A stretch of DNA of 8,603 nucleotides from Gammaproteobacteria bacterium (GTDB taxonomy: Bacteria > Pseudomonadota > Gammaproteobacteria > Steroidobacterales > Woeseiaceae), in NCBI GenBank assembly GCA_003645495.1, contig QNFK01000052.1, positions 1 through 8,603 of the forward strand, given 5' to 3'. The position numbers and the translations under genes are program-made. Every line of letters begins with the position of its first letter. The stretch's first letter is position 1. Under the pieces are notes generated by a model. The model had not been told where the DNA came from, did not search any database, and saw nothing but the letters and a program-made list of their open reading frames with translations. Positions 1-5,902 of the stretch are shown here, one piece after another.

Positions 1-1026
1 ACCAGCGGTCTTGGCCTTATCGTGCTCTATTCTGCGGTTAGCCAGAATTTCGATCTGTGGTTGCAGCAATGTATTCGCCTGGCGGTTGCACTGACAGCCA
101 TGGTCATTGTTGCGCAATTGCCGCCCGACCTGATGCGCCGCTGGACGCCATGGGGTTACCTGTTCGGCCTGATACTGCTCATCTTGGTGCTGGCAAAAGG
201 AGAAGTCAGCCAGGGAGCGCAACGCTGGCTCGATGTCGGCATCAGGTTTCAGCCATCCGAGATTATGAAACTCGCCGTGCCGATGATGGCAGCCTGGTAT
301 TTGCACAATCGACAACTGCCACCGAGGTTTGCAGACCTTGTGGTCCTGGCAGTGCTTATCGCTGTGCCAACAGTACTCATCGCGAAACAGCCGGACCTCG
401 GTACGTCTTTGCTCATTGCTGCATCGGGCGTACTGGTCATCATCCTTGCCGGACTGCCAATCCGGGTGATGGTCCTGCTGGGCCTGAGCGCGATTCCAGG
501 CGCCTGGGTGTTGTGGAATTTCATGCAGGACTACCAGAAACAACGCGTGCTGACGCTACTCAACCCGGATTCCGATCCGCTTGGCGCCGGCTACAACATC
601 ATTCAGTCAAAAATCGCGATTGGTTCCGGCGGTCTCTTTGGCAAGGGCTGGACGAATGGCAGCCAGGCGCAACTTGAATTCCTCCCGGAGCGCGACACAG
701 ATTTTATTTTCGCGGTTATGGGTGAGGAGCTTGGCTTACTTGGTGTTTTGAGCCTGCTCGGTCTGTACCTGTTTATTGTAGGTCGCGGCCTGTATATCGC
801 GATCCAGGCCCGCGATACTTTTTCCAGGTTGCTGGCCGGGAGTATCAGCCTGACATTTTTCGTTTACGTCTTCGTCAATACCGCGATGGTAACCGGACTG
901 GTGCCCGTCGTTGGCGTGCCTTTGCCGCTGGTAAGCTTCGGCGGCACATCAATGGTGACCCTGATGGCAGGATTCGGTATTCTCATGTCCATACACAATC
1001 ACCGGAAACATTTGTCTCACCAATGA
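1..1026 (+). CDS. rodA: RodA, SEDS-family peptidoglycan glycosyltransferase (5' end outside window)
   Basis: RodA polymerises glycan strands from lipid II in the inner membrane, working with PBP2 in the elongasome. The frame is open from base 1, so the gene begins upstream; 341 codons are visible and roughly the first 20-30 residues are missing. The protein is very hydrophobic, with about nine or ten membrane segments. It carries SEDS signatures: GAQRWLDVGIRFQPSE, QPDLGTS, a long periplasmic loop with SDPLGAGYNIIQSKIAIGSG and LPERDTDFIF, and near the end VVGVPLPLVSFGG. The Asp of TDFI (bases 700-702) aligns with the essential acidic residue of RodA. The C-terminus (MSIHNHRKH) also matches E. 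coli RodA closely. FtsW is the main alternative, but these motifs are RodA-type and the mltB-rlpA neighbours fit. The stop overlaps the mltB start (ATGA), implying coupled translation. The window start codon region at base 22 is internal, not the true start. Confidence 0.96.
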   Translation, partial: TSGLGLIVLYSAVSQNFDLWLQQCIRLAVALTAMVIVAQLPPDLMRRWTPWGYLFGLILLILVLAKGEVSQGAQRWLDVGIRFQPSEIMKLAVPMMAAWYLHNRQLPPRFADLVVLAVLIAVPTVLIAKQPDLGTSLLIAASGVLVIILAGLPIRVMVLLGLSAIPGAWVLWNFMQDYQKQRVLTLLNPDSDPLGAGYNIIQSKIAIGSGGLFGKGWTNGSQAQLEFLPERDTDFIFAVMGEELGLLGVLSLLGLYLFIVGRGLYIAIQARDTFSRLLAGSISLTFFVYVFVNTAMVTGLVPVVGVPLPLVSFGGTSMVTLMAGFGILMSIHNHRKHLSHQ

Positions 1027-2162
1027 AAATTGTAATGCAATCCAGACTTCCAGGAACCTCTATAAGCCGTCACATTTGTGAGTGGGGGAAGGACCGCGCG
1101 GAGAACCGCAGTGTATATACGATACATGAGGATTTGAGCACGGCGCTGACGCCGCAATCGCGAAAAAGGGGCACTTATAGAGGTTCCTTATTGCCGCTCC
1201 TGGTACTGCTGTTTACTTGCCACGCTGCAAGCGCCCTGGACACAAGTCGATCTGATGTCAGTCTCTTTATCGACTCAATGGTAAGCGAGCACGATTACGA
1301 TCGGGCAACACTCGAGGCGGTACTGCAAAACGCAGAGTCGCAGGAATCGATCATCAAGGCGATTAGCAAACCGGCCGAAAAATCCCTCGAATGGCACGAA
1401 TACCGCGACATTTTCCTGACTGACGAGCGCATCACCGCTGGCGCCAACTTCTGGCGTGAGCATGCAGCAGATTTGCAACGCATCAGTGACGAGACCGGCG
1501 TATCTATCGAAATTCTGGTCGGCATCATCGGTGTTGAAACCTATTTTGGACGCATCACCGGCAATTACCGGGTAGTTGATGCACTGTCCACGCTTGCTTT
1601 CGACTATCCGCCCCGGGCCAAGTTTTTTCGCAGCGAACTCAAACACTTCCTGCTGCTCGTCCGCGAGGAAAATATGGATGCAGCCGATGCAACCGGATCC
1701 TATGCAGGGGCAATGGGGCGGCCACAGTTCATGCCATCGAGCTATCGTGAGTATGCAGTTGATTCAACCGACGATGGCAAGCGTGACATCTGGTCCAACT
1801 GGACGGATGTCATAGGCAGCGTCGCCAACTATTTCGTCCGCCACGGCTGGGTTGCAGATGCCCAGGTGGTCTCTCGGGCGAGTCTTGGCGAGCAGTGGCG
1901 TGGTGAGACACCGAAAAATACGACCAAACCCAAAGAAACAGTAACCTCGCTAAGTCACCAGGGTGTCCTGTTTGTGACTGATCTGCCGGGTGATCAAAAG
2001 AGCCAGCTGCTGACCCTGGAAGGCGAAGATGGAACAGAATATTGGGTCGGCTTCCACAATTTCTTTGTCATTACTCGTTACAACATCAGCGTGATGTACG
2101 CGCTTGCAGTGCATCAGCTTGGCCAGGAAATCGCGCTCGAGGTAAACAGTGGCGAATCGTAA
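1023..2162 (+). CDS. mltB: Lytic murein transglycosylase B (MltB/Slt35 family)
   Basis: MltB cleaves the MurNAc-GlcNAc bond of peptidoglycan, releasing 1,6-anhydro-MurNAc ends in the periplasm. The family signature IIGVETYFGRITG contains the catalytic Glu (residue 172 of 379). It is followed by DALSTLAFDYPPRAKFF, the GSYAGAMGRPQFMPSSY motif (about 225-241), IGSVANYFVRHGW, and a C-terminal YWVGFHNFFVITRYN block as in E. coli MltB. The N-terminus is odd. A hydrophobic signal-peptide core (LLPLLVLLFTCHAASA) starts only at about residue 56, after a 54-residue polar lead. Most of that lead is encoded by the inverted-repeat segment at 1052-1188. No lipobox with a convincing context is seen (FTCHAAS has Cys but poor flanks), so a soluble or weakly anchored form is likely. 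The chosen ATG overlaps the rodA stop; no strong ribosome site precedes it. An in-frame TTG at 1134 is a possible alternative start giving a more normal signal peptide. Confidence 0.93.
   Translation: MKIVMQSRLPGTSISRHICEWGKDRAENRSVYTIHEDLSTALTPQSRKRGTYRGSLLPLLVLLFTCHAASALDTSRSDVSLFIDSMVSEHDYDRATLEAVLQNAESQESIIKAISKPAEKSLEWHEYRDIFLTDERITAGANFWREHAADLQRISDETGVSIEILVGIIGVETYFGRITGNYRVVDALSTLAFDYPPRAKFFRSELKHFLLLVREENMDAADATGSYAGAMGRPQFMPSSYREYAVDSTDDGKRDIWSNWTDVIGSVANYFVRHGWVADAQVVSRASLGEQWRGETPKNTTKPKETVTSLSHQGVLFVTDLPGDQKSQLLTLEGEDGTEYWVGFHNFFVITRYNISVMYALAVHQLGQEIALEVNSGES
1052..1188. repeat. Small element bounded by a perfect 15-bp inverted repeat, inside the mltB 5' end
   Basis: AGGAACCTCTATAAG at 1052-1066 is the exact reverse complement of CTTATAGAGGTTCCT at 1174-1188, enclosing 107 bp. 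A perfect 15-bp pair at this distance is unlikely by chance in a window this size. The interior contains a small hairpin (CGGCG-CTGA-CGCCG, 1141-1154) and no gene of its own. The segment falls exactly where MltB has its abnormal polar lead: codons before it (MKIVMQSRLP) and after it (LLPLLVLLFTCHAASA) would join into an ordinary signal peptide. It also leaves the frame open. I infer a MITE-like or other non-autonomous insertion. I see no target-site duplication, and I do not recognise the terminal sequence as a named insertion sequence. Confidence 0.6.
2139..2143 (+). promoter_or_regulatory. Ribosome binding site supporting the GTG start of rlpA
   Basis: GAGGT lies inside the last codons of mltB, 5 nt before the GTG at 2149. 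It is the clearest Shine-Dalgarno in the first operon and decides the rlpA start, which otherwise lacks an ATG ahead of its signal peptide. Confidence 0.6.
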
Positions 2163-2973
2163 ACTGGGTGAACGATTCAAGCTTGTCGTATCCCTGATTT
2201 TCCTGCTCTCCTTGTACGCCTGCGTCTCGACGTCAACCCGTGATAGCGCGCCTGCCGGCGGATCTGTCTCTACCGGTTTGCCGGATGATGCAATACCGCG
2301 CCAGGAACCAAGAAGTCGCTACGGGAATGGTCCCTACTACCAGGTTTTTGGCGAAACCTACAAAGTTCTGGATTCCAGTTATGACTACCAGGAACGTGGT
2401 GTGGCCTCCTGGTACGGCAAGAAATTTCACGGCCGCAAGACCTCGAATCAGGAAGACTACGATATGTATGCAATGACGGCCGCACACAAGTCGCTGCCGT
2501 TGCCAACGTACGTACGTGTGCGCAACCTGAGCAACAACAAGAGTATCGTTGTGCGTGTGAACGATCGCGGGCCCTTCGTGGACAACCGTTTGATCGACCT
2601 GTCCTACTCCGCTGCATTGAAACTCGACATGATTCAGAGTGGTACGAGCCTGGTTGAAGTGACTGCGATCAGTTACGACCAGGCGCCCCGGGTATCGTCG
2701 CCACCTGTCCAGGTCAAAGCGCGAGAAGAGCGTTCACAGGAAAATATATTTGTTCAGGTCGGCGCATTTGGCGAAGCAGAGAACGCCCGCAGAAGAATAG
2801 CGCTGGTGCGCAGTAGCGGACTGGGTCCGGCATTCGTGCACCAGGACAACAACAGCTCACCGCGTTTGTATCGGATAAGAATTGGTCCGATCTCCGATGT
2901 ACTCGAATACGATTCCATTGTCGCGAAACTGCAGCGGCTTGGGATCACGGAAACACACCTGGTTACTGAATAG
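2149..2973 (+). CDS. rlpA: RlpA, septal-ring lipoprotein and lytic transglycosylase with SPOR domain
   Basis: RlpA-family proteins are outer-membrane lipoproteins; in Pseudomonas aeruginosa RlpA cleaves glycan strands stripped of stem peptides, acting at division sites. The 274-residue product starts with a lipoprotein signal (KLVVSLIFLLSLYAC, lipobox LYAC, Cys25). The residue after the Cys is Val, not Asp, which favours the outer membrane. A double-psi beta-barrel domain spans about 84-172: GVASWYGKKFHGRKTS, Glu102, TAAHKSLPLPTYVRVRN with His113, and VVRVNDRGPF with Asp139. These acidic and His residues correspond to the catalytic region of the family. A proline/serine linker leads to a C-terminal SPOR domain (about 199-272: IFVQVGAFGEAENARRRI ... 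YRIRIGPI), which binds denuded glycan. The GTG start overlaps the mltB end by 14 bp, so the two transglycosylases are probably translated together. One oddity: the usual G-E-x-Y motif reads QEDYD. Confidence 0.94.
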   Translation: MANRKLGERFKLVVSLIFLLSLYACVSTSTRDSAPAGGSVSTGLPDDAIPRQEPRSRYGNGPYYQVFGETYKVLDSSYDYQERGVASWYGKKFHGRKTSNQEDYDMYAMTAAHKSLPLPTYVRVRNLSNNKSIVVRVNDRGPFVDNRLIDLSYSAALKLDMIQSGTSLVEVTAISYDQAPRVSSPPVQVKAREERSQENIFVQVGAFGEAENARRRIALVRSSGLGPAFVHQDNNSSPRLYRIRIGPISDVLEYDSIVAKLQRLGITETHLVTE

Positions 2974-2987
2974 CAGACTACGCGGAT

Positions 2988-3100
2988 ATCGCCCGTCAGG
3001 ACGGGCTCCTATAGTTGCTAATTAGAATTGTAGGAGCGCGTGCCGAAAAAGAGTCCCATCCGAAAGCTGAGCAAGTGTATCTATCGGGGCGACGGGCGAT
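2988..3100. repeat. REP/REPIN-like inverted doublet
   Basis: Read on the - strand, 3011 back to 2988 is TAGGAGC-CCGTC-CT-GACGG-GCGAT, a REP-type hairpin. On the + strand a second unit begins GTAGGAGC at 3030-3037 and ends GACGGGCGAT at 3091-3100, with an unmatched middle of about 50 bp. The two therefore share both ends in opposite orientation: ATCGCCCGTC (2988-2997) is the reverse complement of 3091-3100, and GCTCCTA (3005-3011) of 3031-3037. A GTAG-type 5' foot is seen in one unit and ATAG in the other. The layout matches REP doublets mobilised by RAYT transposases in Pseudomonas-like bacteria. The second unit looks degenerate or expanded. Confidence 0.55.
2991..3037. terminator. Hairpins in the rlpA/rsgA convergent gap, possible bidirectional transcription stop
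   Basis: GCCCGTC (2991-2997) pairs with GACGGGC (3000-3006) across a 2-nt loop. An overlapping stem pairs 3005-3016 with 3026-3037 (12 bp including two G-U pairs on the + strand) around a 9-nt loop. No U-run follows directly, so this is not a standard intrinsic terminator. The position between two converging genes, with no other terminator visible, is the main support. A T-run occurs only further on, at 3109-3115, inside the rsgA end. Confidence 0.3.
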
Positions 3101-3105
3101 TTTGA

Positions 3106-4149
3106 TCAATTTTTTCGCGACTTCTTGTCTTCAATGACACTCTTGTAAAACTTCCCAAGCGCCCGACCACGAGCACGGCGATCGGCAATACTTTCTTTGT
3201 TGTACGCCTCTTCCTTAACCAGTTTTCTCCAGCGATTCAATCGATCTTCATCGATTGTGTCATCGTCAATCGCCTGCCGAACCGCACAACCGGGCTCCGC
3301 CTCATGGGTACAGTCCACAAACTTGCACGCTGCCGCCAGTGCAGTGATTTCAGCAAAAACGTCATCGAGACCCGTCCTGACATCGGTCAGTTGCAACTCG
3401 CGCATACCCGGCGTATCCAGCAACCACGCACCGCCCGGCAAATGATGCATTGTTCGCGATGTCGTGGTATGCCTGCCCTTTGCATCATCATCGCGGATAG
3501 ACTGCGTCGTAATGTCGCTGCCGCCGAGAAGCGTATTCGAGATCGTCGATTTGCCAACACCGGACGAGCCAAGCAACGCAACGGTTTGGCCATGACCAAG
3601 CCAGGCTTCCAGGCAGCGCAAAGCCTCCGTATCCAGGGCATTGACCGCCTCCACGTGAACTCCCGGCGCAAGTTTTGCTGCTCGACGCACGAATTCCTGC
3701 GGCTCGTCGGCCAGGTCAGATTTCGTCAGAACGATGAGCGCCATCACCTCCGCCTCACGAGCGATGGCGAGATAGCGTTCGAGGCGAGCTTCGTTAAAGT
3801 CCTGGTTGCAGGATGAAACAATAAACAAAGTATCGACATTCGCCGCAATCAGTTGTTCGCGCCTGTCAGTTCCTGGAGCCCGTCGTTTGAAGAGGCTCTT
3901 GCGATCAAGTCGGCGAACGATGCGATTCGTTTCGACGTTTAACAACAACCAGTCACCCACCGTTGCCCGGCCATCTTCATCGTCCGTAATGGGCTCGACC
4001 TGGGTATCAACATCAATGCCTGCAATCTGCAGTCCGGATTTATGCACGTTCATTACGCGCACCGGCACAACCGCCGCTGATTGTTCATCCGTCAGTTGCT
4101 GTTGGAAAAAGGAGTCCCAGCCAAGATCGGCCAGCTCTGACAGGTCCAT
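3106..4149 (-). CDS. rsgA: RsgA-type ribosome small-subunit GTPase (RsgA2-like paralogue)
   Basis: RsgA is a circularly permuted GTPase that binds the 30S subunit late in assembly, hydrolyses GTP and releases immature-state factors. In the 347-residue product an N-terminal OB-fold region (about 28-85) precedes the G domain in permuted order. G4 is TKSD (142-145), G1 is GSSGVGKST (194-202), G2 lies in GRHTTT (225-230) and G3 is DTPG (245-248). The zinc-binding site follows: Cys275, Cys280, His282 and Cys288 (CKFVDCTHEAEPGC). The C-terminus is basic. The opening LGWDSFFQQQL and the SLFKRRAPGT and SSCNQDFNEARLERYL blocks resemble the second RsgA family found in Vibrio and relatives, rather than E. 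coli RsgA. This organism may therefore carry another copy elsewhere. The ATG lies 6 bp after the pruA stop, so it is probably cotranscribed with pruA. Confidence 0.9.
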   Translation of the reverse strand: MDLSELADLGWDSFFQQQLTDEQSAAVVPVRVMNVHKSGLQIAGIDVDTQVEPITDDEDGRATVGDWLLLNVETNRIVRRLDRKSLFKRRAPGTDRREQLIAANVDTLFIVSSCNQDFNEARLERYLAIAREAEVMALIVLTKSDLADEPQEFVRRAAKLAPGVHVEAVNALDTEALRCLEAWLGHGQTVALLGSSGVGKSTISNTLLGGSDITTQSIRDDDAKGRHTTTSRTMHHLPGGAWLLDTPGMRELQLTDVRTGLDDVFAEITALAAACKFVDCTHEAEPGCAVRQAIDDDTIDEDRLNRWRKLVKEEAYNKESIADRRARGRALGKFYKSVIEDKKSRKN

Positions 4150-4155
4150 TGAAAT

Positions 4156-5724
4156 TTATTCCACCGAAGTTTGTGATTGTTCGCGCAGGTACTGGGCCAG
4201 GTAATAAAACGATGCAATACCTTTGCCGGTACTGCTGGAGCCTTTCCAACCGCCAAAGGGCTGGAAACCAGGCCATGCGCCAGTCGTCGCGCCTTGCGGT
4301 CGATTGGCGTAGGTGACACCCGCTTCAACGTTATCAAAAAACCATTCGGTTTCTGCTTCGTTTCCATAAAAACCGGCCGTCAATCCGAGATTCGTATCGT
4401 TGGTCAGTCGCATGCCCGTCTCCTTGTCCGGCACCCTGGCAAGCATAACAATCGGCACAAACATTTCGTGTTGCCACAATCGATGCTCGAGCGATGCTTC
4501 AGCCAGTGTCGGTGTGCAGAAGTAACCTTTCGCGAATTCGCCGTCAGTAAGGACTGCTCCGCCGGCAACTATCGTCGCGCCGGAATCTCGCAGTTCCTTT
4601 ATATACACTTGATAATTTTCGTAGGCCCCGGCATTGATGACGGTGCCGAGATAATTCTCAACCCGGGTTGGATCACCAACTTTGATCGCGTCGATTTGCG
4701 GTTTCAGCAGGTCGAGCAACGCATCTGCGACCGACTCCTCGACATAAACCCTTGACAACGCGGAGCATTTTTCGCCACTCAAACCGAAAGCCGAACGCAG
4801 AATACCCAGCGCCGCACGTTCGAGATCGCCGTTCGCCGTGACGATGCAGGCGTTCTTGCCGCCCATTTCAGCAATACAGGGTCGCGAATATGGACCACTG
4901 GTCAGTTTCTGGCTGATTTGCCTGCCGACGCCGTAAGACCCCGTGAATGTTACGCCCGCCACGTCGGGGTGATCGGTAAGCAATGGACCTGCCGAATCGT
5001 CAGGATCAGCGAGATAATTAAAAACGCCTGCGGGAATACCGGCATCACGAATACAGTCCGCGAGTAAACGCACTGACCAGGGTGTGTCGGGGGCCCCTTT
5101 GACGACCACAGTATTGCCAGTCACCAGCGCGGCGGCAGCCGGGCCGCCAGCCAGTGCGAACGGAAAGTTAAAAGGTGCAATGACTGCCCATGGGCCGTAT
5201 GGCTTCATTACTGATCGGTTATGACTTTTGTAATCCGCCAATGGGTCATCCGGCAGCACATGATCGAAACCATTTTGCTTTTCGAAGTCATCGCAATAGC
5301 AATAAAAGAAATCAGCGGTTTCCTGCACTTCTCCCAGGGCCTCCATGCGGTTTTTGCCGACTTCGAGCGCTACGGCCGCACCAATTTCGTAGACACGTTC
5401 CTCAATCAGTTCAGCCACACGGCGCAGCATTCGATTTCTCTCCGCTGGCGGTGTCGCTCTCCAACCAGGAAATGCGGCCCGCGCAGCAGCGACTGCCGCA
5501 TCGACGTCCTGTGCACCGGCAAGCGGAAATCTAGTGAGCAGCCAATCTGTATTGATCGGGCTGTAGCCGTCACTTAGCGCATTCACAGAGACATCTTCGC
5601 CATTGATGTAGTGGCCATATGACTTGCCGAGATTTTCACGTAGGTCATTCATTGCTGATTCAAATCTCTCGTGCAATTCTGCAGGTGGATTGAACATCGT
5701 CGAATAGGTCAGTTTGAATGTCAT
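4156..5724 (-). CDS. pruA: 1-pyrroline-5-carboxylate (L-glutamate gamma-semialdehyde) dehydrogenase
   Basis: This NAD-dependent aldehyde dehydrogenase is expected to oxidise glutamate gamma-semialdehyde, in equilibrium with pyrroline-5-carboxylate, to glutamate in proline catabolism. The 522-residue product has the full aldehyde dehydrogenase fold. APFNFPFA carries the oxyanion Asn186, and Lys209 lies in TVVVKGA at the cofactor site. FTGSYGVG (260-267), the general-base Glu286 in EMGGKN and the catalytic Cys320 in SGEKCSALSR follow. The end block, GATTGAWPGFQPFGGWKGSSSTGKG ... YYLAQYLREQSQTS, is typical of the P5C dehydrogenase group. This is a stand-alone enzyme, not the PutA fusion of many gammaproteobacteria; no proline dehydrogenase is visible nearby. 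Substrate assignment rests on group motifs and could be a related semialdehyde. The start at 5724 has no good ribosome site; an ATG at 5697 (residue 10) is an alternative. It is the first gene of a two-gene unit with rsgA. Confidence 0.85.
   Translation of the reverse strand: MTFKLTYSTMFNPPAELHERFESAMNDLRENLGKSYGHYINGEDVSVNALSDGYSPINTDWLLTRFPLAGAQDVDAAVAAARAAFPGWRATPPAERNRMLRRVAELIEERVYEIGAAVALEVGKNRMEALGEVQETADFFYCYCDDFEKQNGFDHVLPDDPLADYKSHNRSVMKPYGPWAVIAPFNFPFALAGGPAAAALVTGNTVVVKGAPDTPWSVRLLADCIRDAGIPAGVFNYLADPDDSAGPLLTDHPDVAGVTFTGSYGVGRQISQKLTSGPYSRPCIAEMGGKNACIVTANGDLERAALGILRSAFGLSGEKCSALSRVYVEESVADALLDLLKPQIDAIKVGDPTRVENYLGTVINAGAYENYQVYIKELRDSGATIVAGGAVLTDGEFAKGYFCTPTLAEASLEHRLWQHEMFVPIVMLARVPDKETGMRLTNDTNLGLTAGFYGNEAETEWFFDNVEAGVTYANRPQGATTGAWPGFQPFGGWKGSSSTGKGIASFYYLAQYLREQSQTSVE
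4160..4165 (-). promoter_or_regulatory. Ribosome binding site for rsgA within the end of pruA
   Basis: On the - strand GGTGGA sits 10 nt before the rsgA ATG and overlaps the last pruA codons. It supports the chosen start and coupled expression of the pair. Confidence 0.4.
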
Positions 5725-5760
5725 TTGTTATGTGATCTCAAAGCCGGAAATGGACGCCCA

Positions 5761-5789
5761 ATACTATGGAAAGGCCAGACTCCCGTCGA
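5761..5789 (-). promoter_or_regulatory. Weak sigma-70-like promoter candidate for pruA-rsgA
   Basis: On the - strand TCGACG (complement of 5784-5789) and TAGTAT (complement of 5761-5766) are spaced 17 bp apart, each matching 4 of 6 consensus bases. The site lies about 37 bp upstream of the pruA ATG. The match is modest. Confidence 0.25.
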
Positions 5790-5864
5790 TAACAATAATA
5801 TCGGCGTCGCGAACTACCGGCTGCGGCGCCGATTAGCACATCACCCTTTTTCCGCCACAGACGC

Positions 5865-5870
5865 TACAAT
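5865..5870 (+). promoter_or_regulatory. Possible -10 element for dacA-ybeD-lipB
   Basis: TACAAT matches the -10 consensus at 5 of 6 bases and lies about 32 bp before the dacA ATG. No convincing -35 box is found 15-18 bp upstream. The 178-bp gap between the divergent pruA and dacA genes must hold a promoter for dacA, since its usual upstream partner rlpA is separated from it. Confidence 0.3.
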
Positions 5871-5902
5871 ACGCGCCTTTGACGCAACCCCAACCTGAGC
5901 AC

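Noticed and set aside
57..677. A 206-codon open frame on the + strand inside rodA
   Set aside because: It lies wholly within rodA in another frame, its product is rich in Arg, His and Cys with no recognisable domain, and rodA matches its family throughout.
1112..1119. GTATATAC palindrome as an operator or promoter core inside the mltB repeat
   Set aside because: It is only 8 bp, and no matching -35 box at usual spacing was found.
3304..3816. A 170-codon open frame on the + strand opposite rsgA
   Set aside because: It overlaps the GTPase motifs of rsgA on the other strand and shows no coding signature of its own.
4177..4755. A 192-codon open frame on the + strand opposite pruA
   Set aside because: It is antisense to the conserved C-terminal third of pruA, has no family motif, and reflects the low stop frequency opposite a GC-moderate gene.
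5671..5898. A 75-codon open frame covering the pruA/dacA divergent gap
   Set aside because: It starts inside the pruA 5' end, has no ribosome site or recognisable motif, and its product looks like random translation of a promoter region.
5879..5902. TTG at 5879 as the dacA start
   Set aside because: It adds eight polar residues ahead of a complete signal peptide, and the ATG at 5903 fits the family better.
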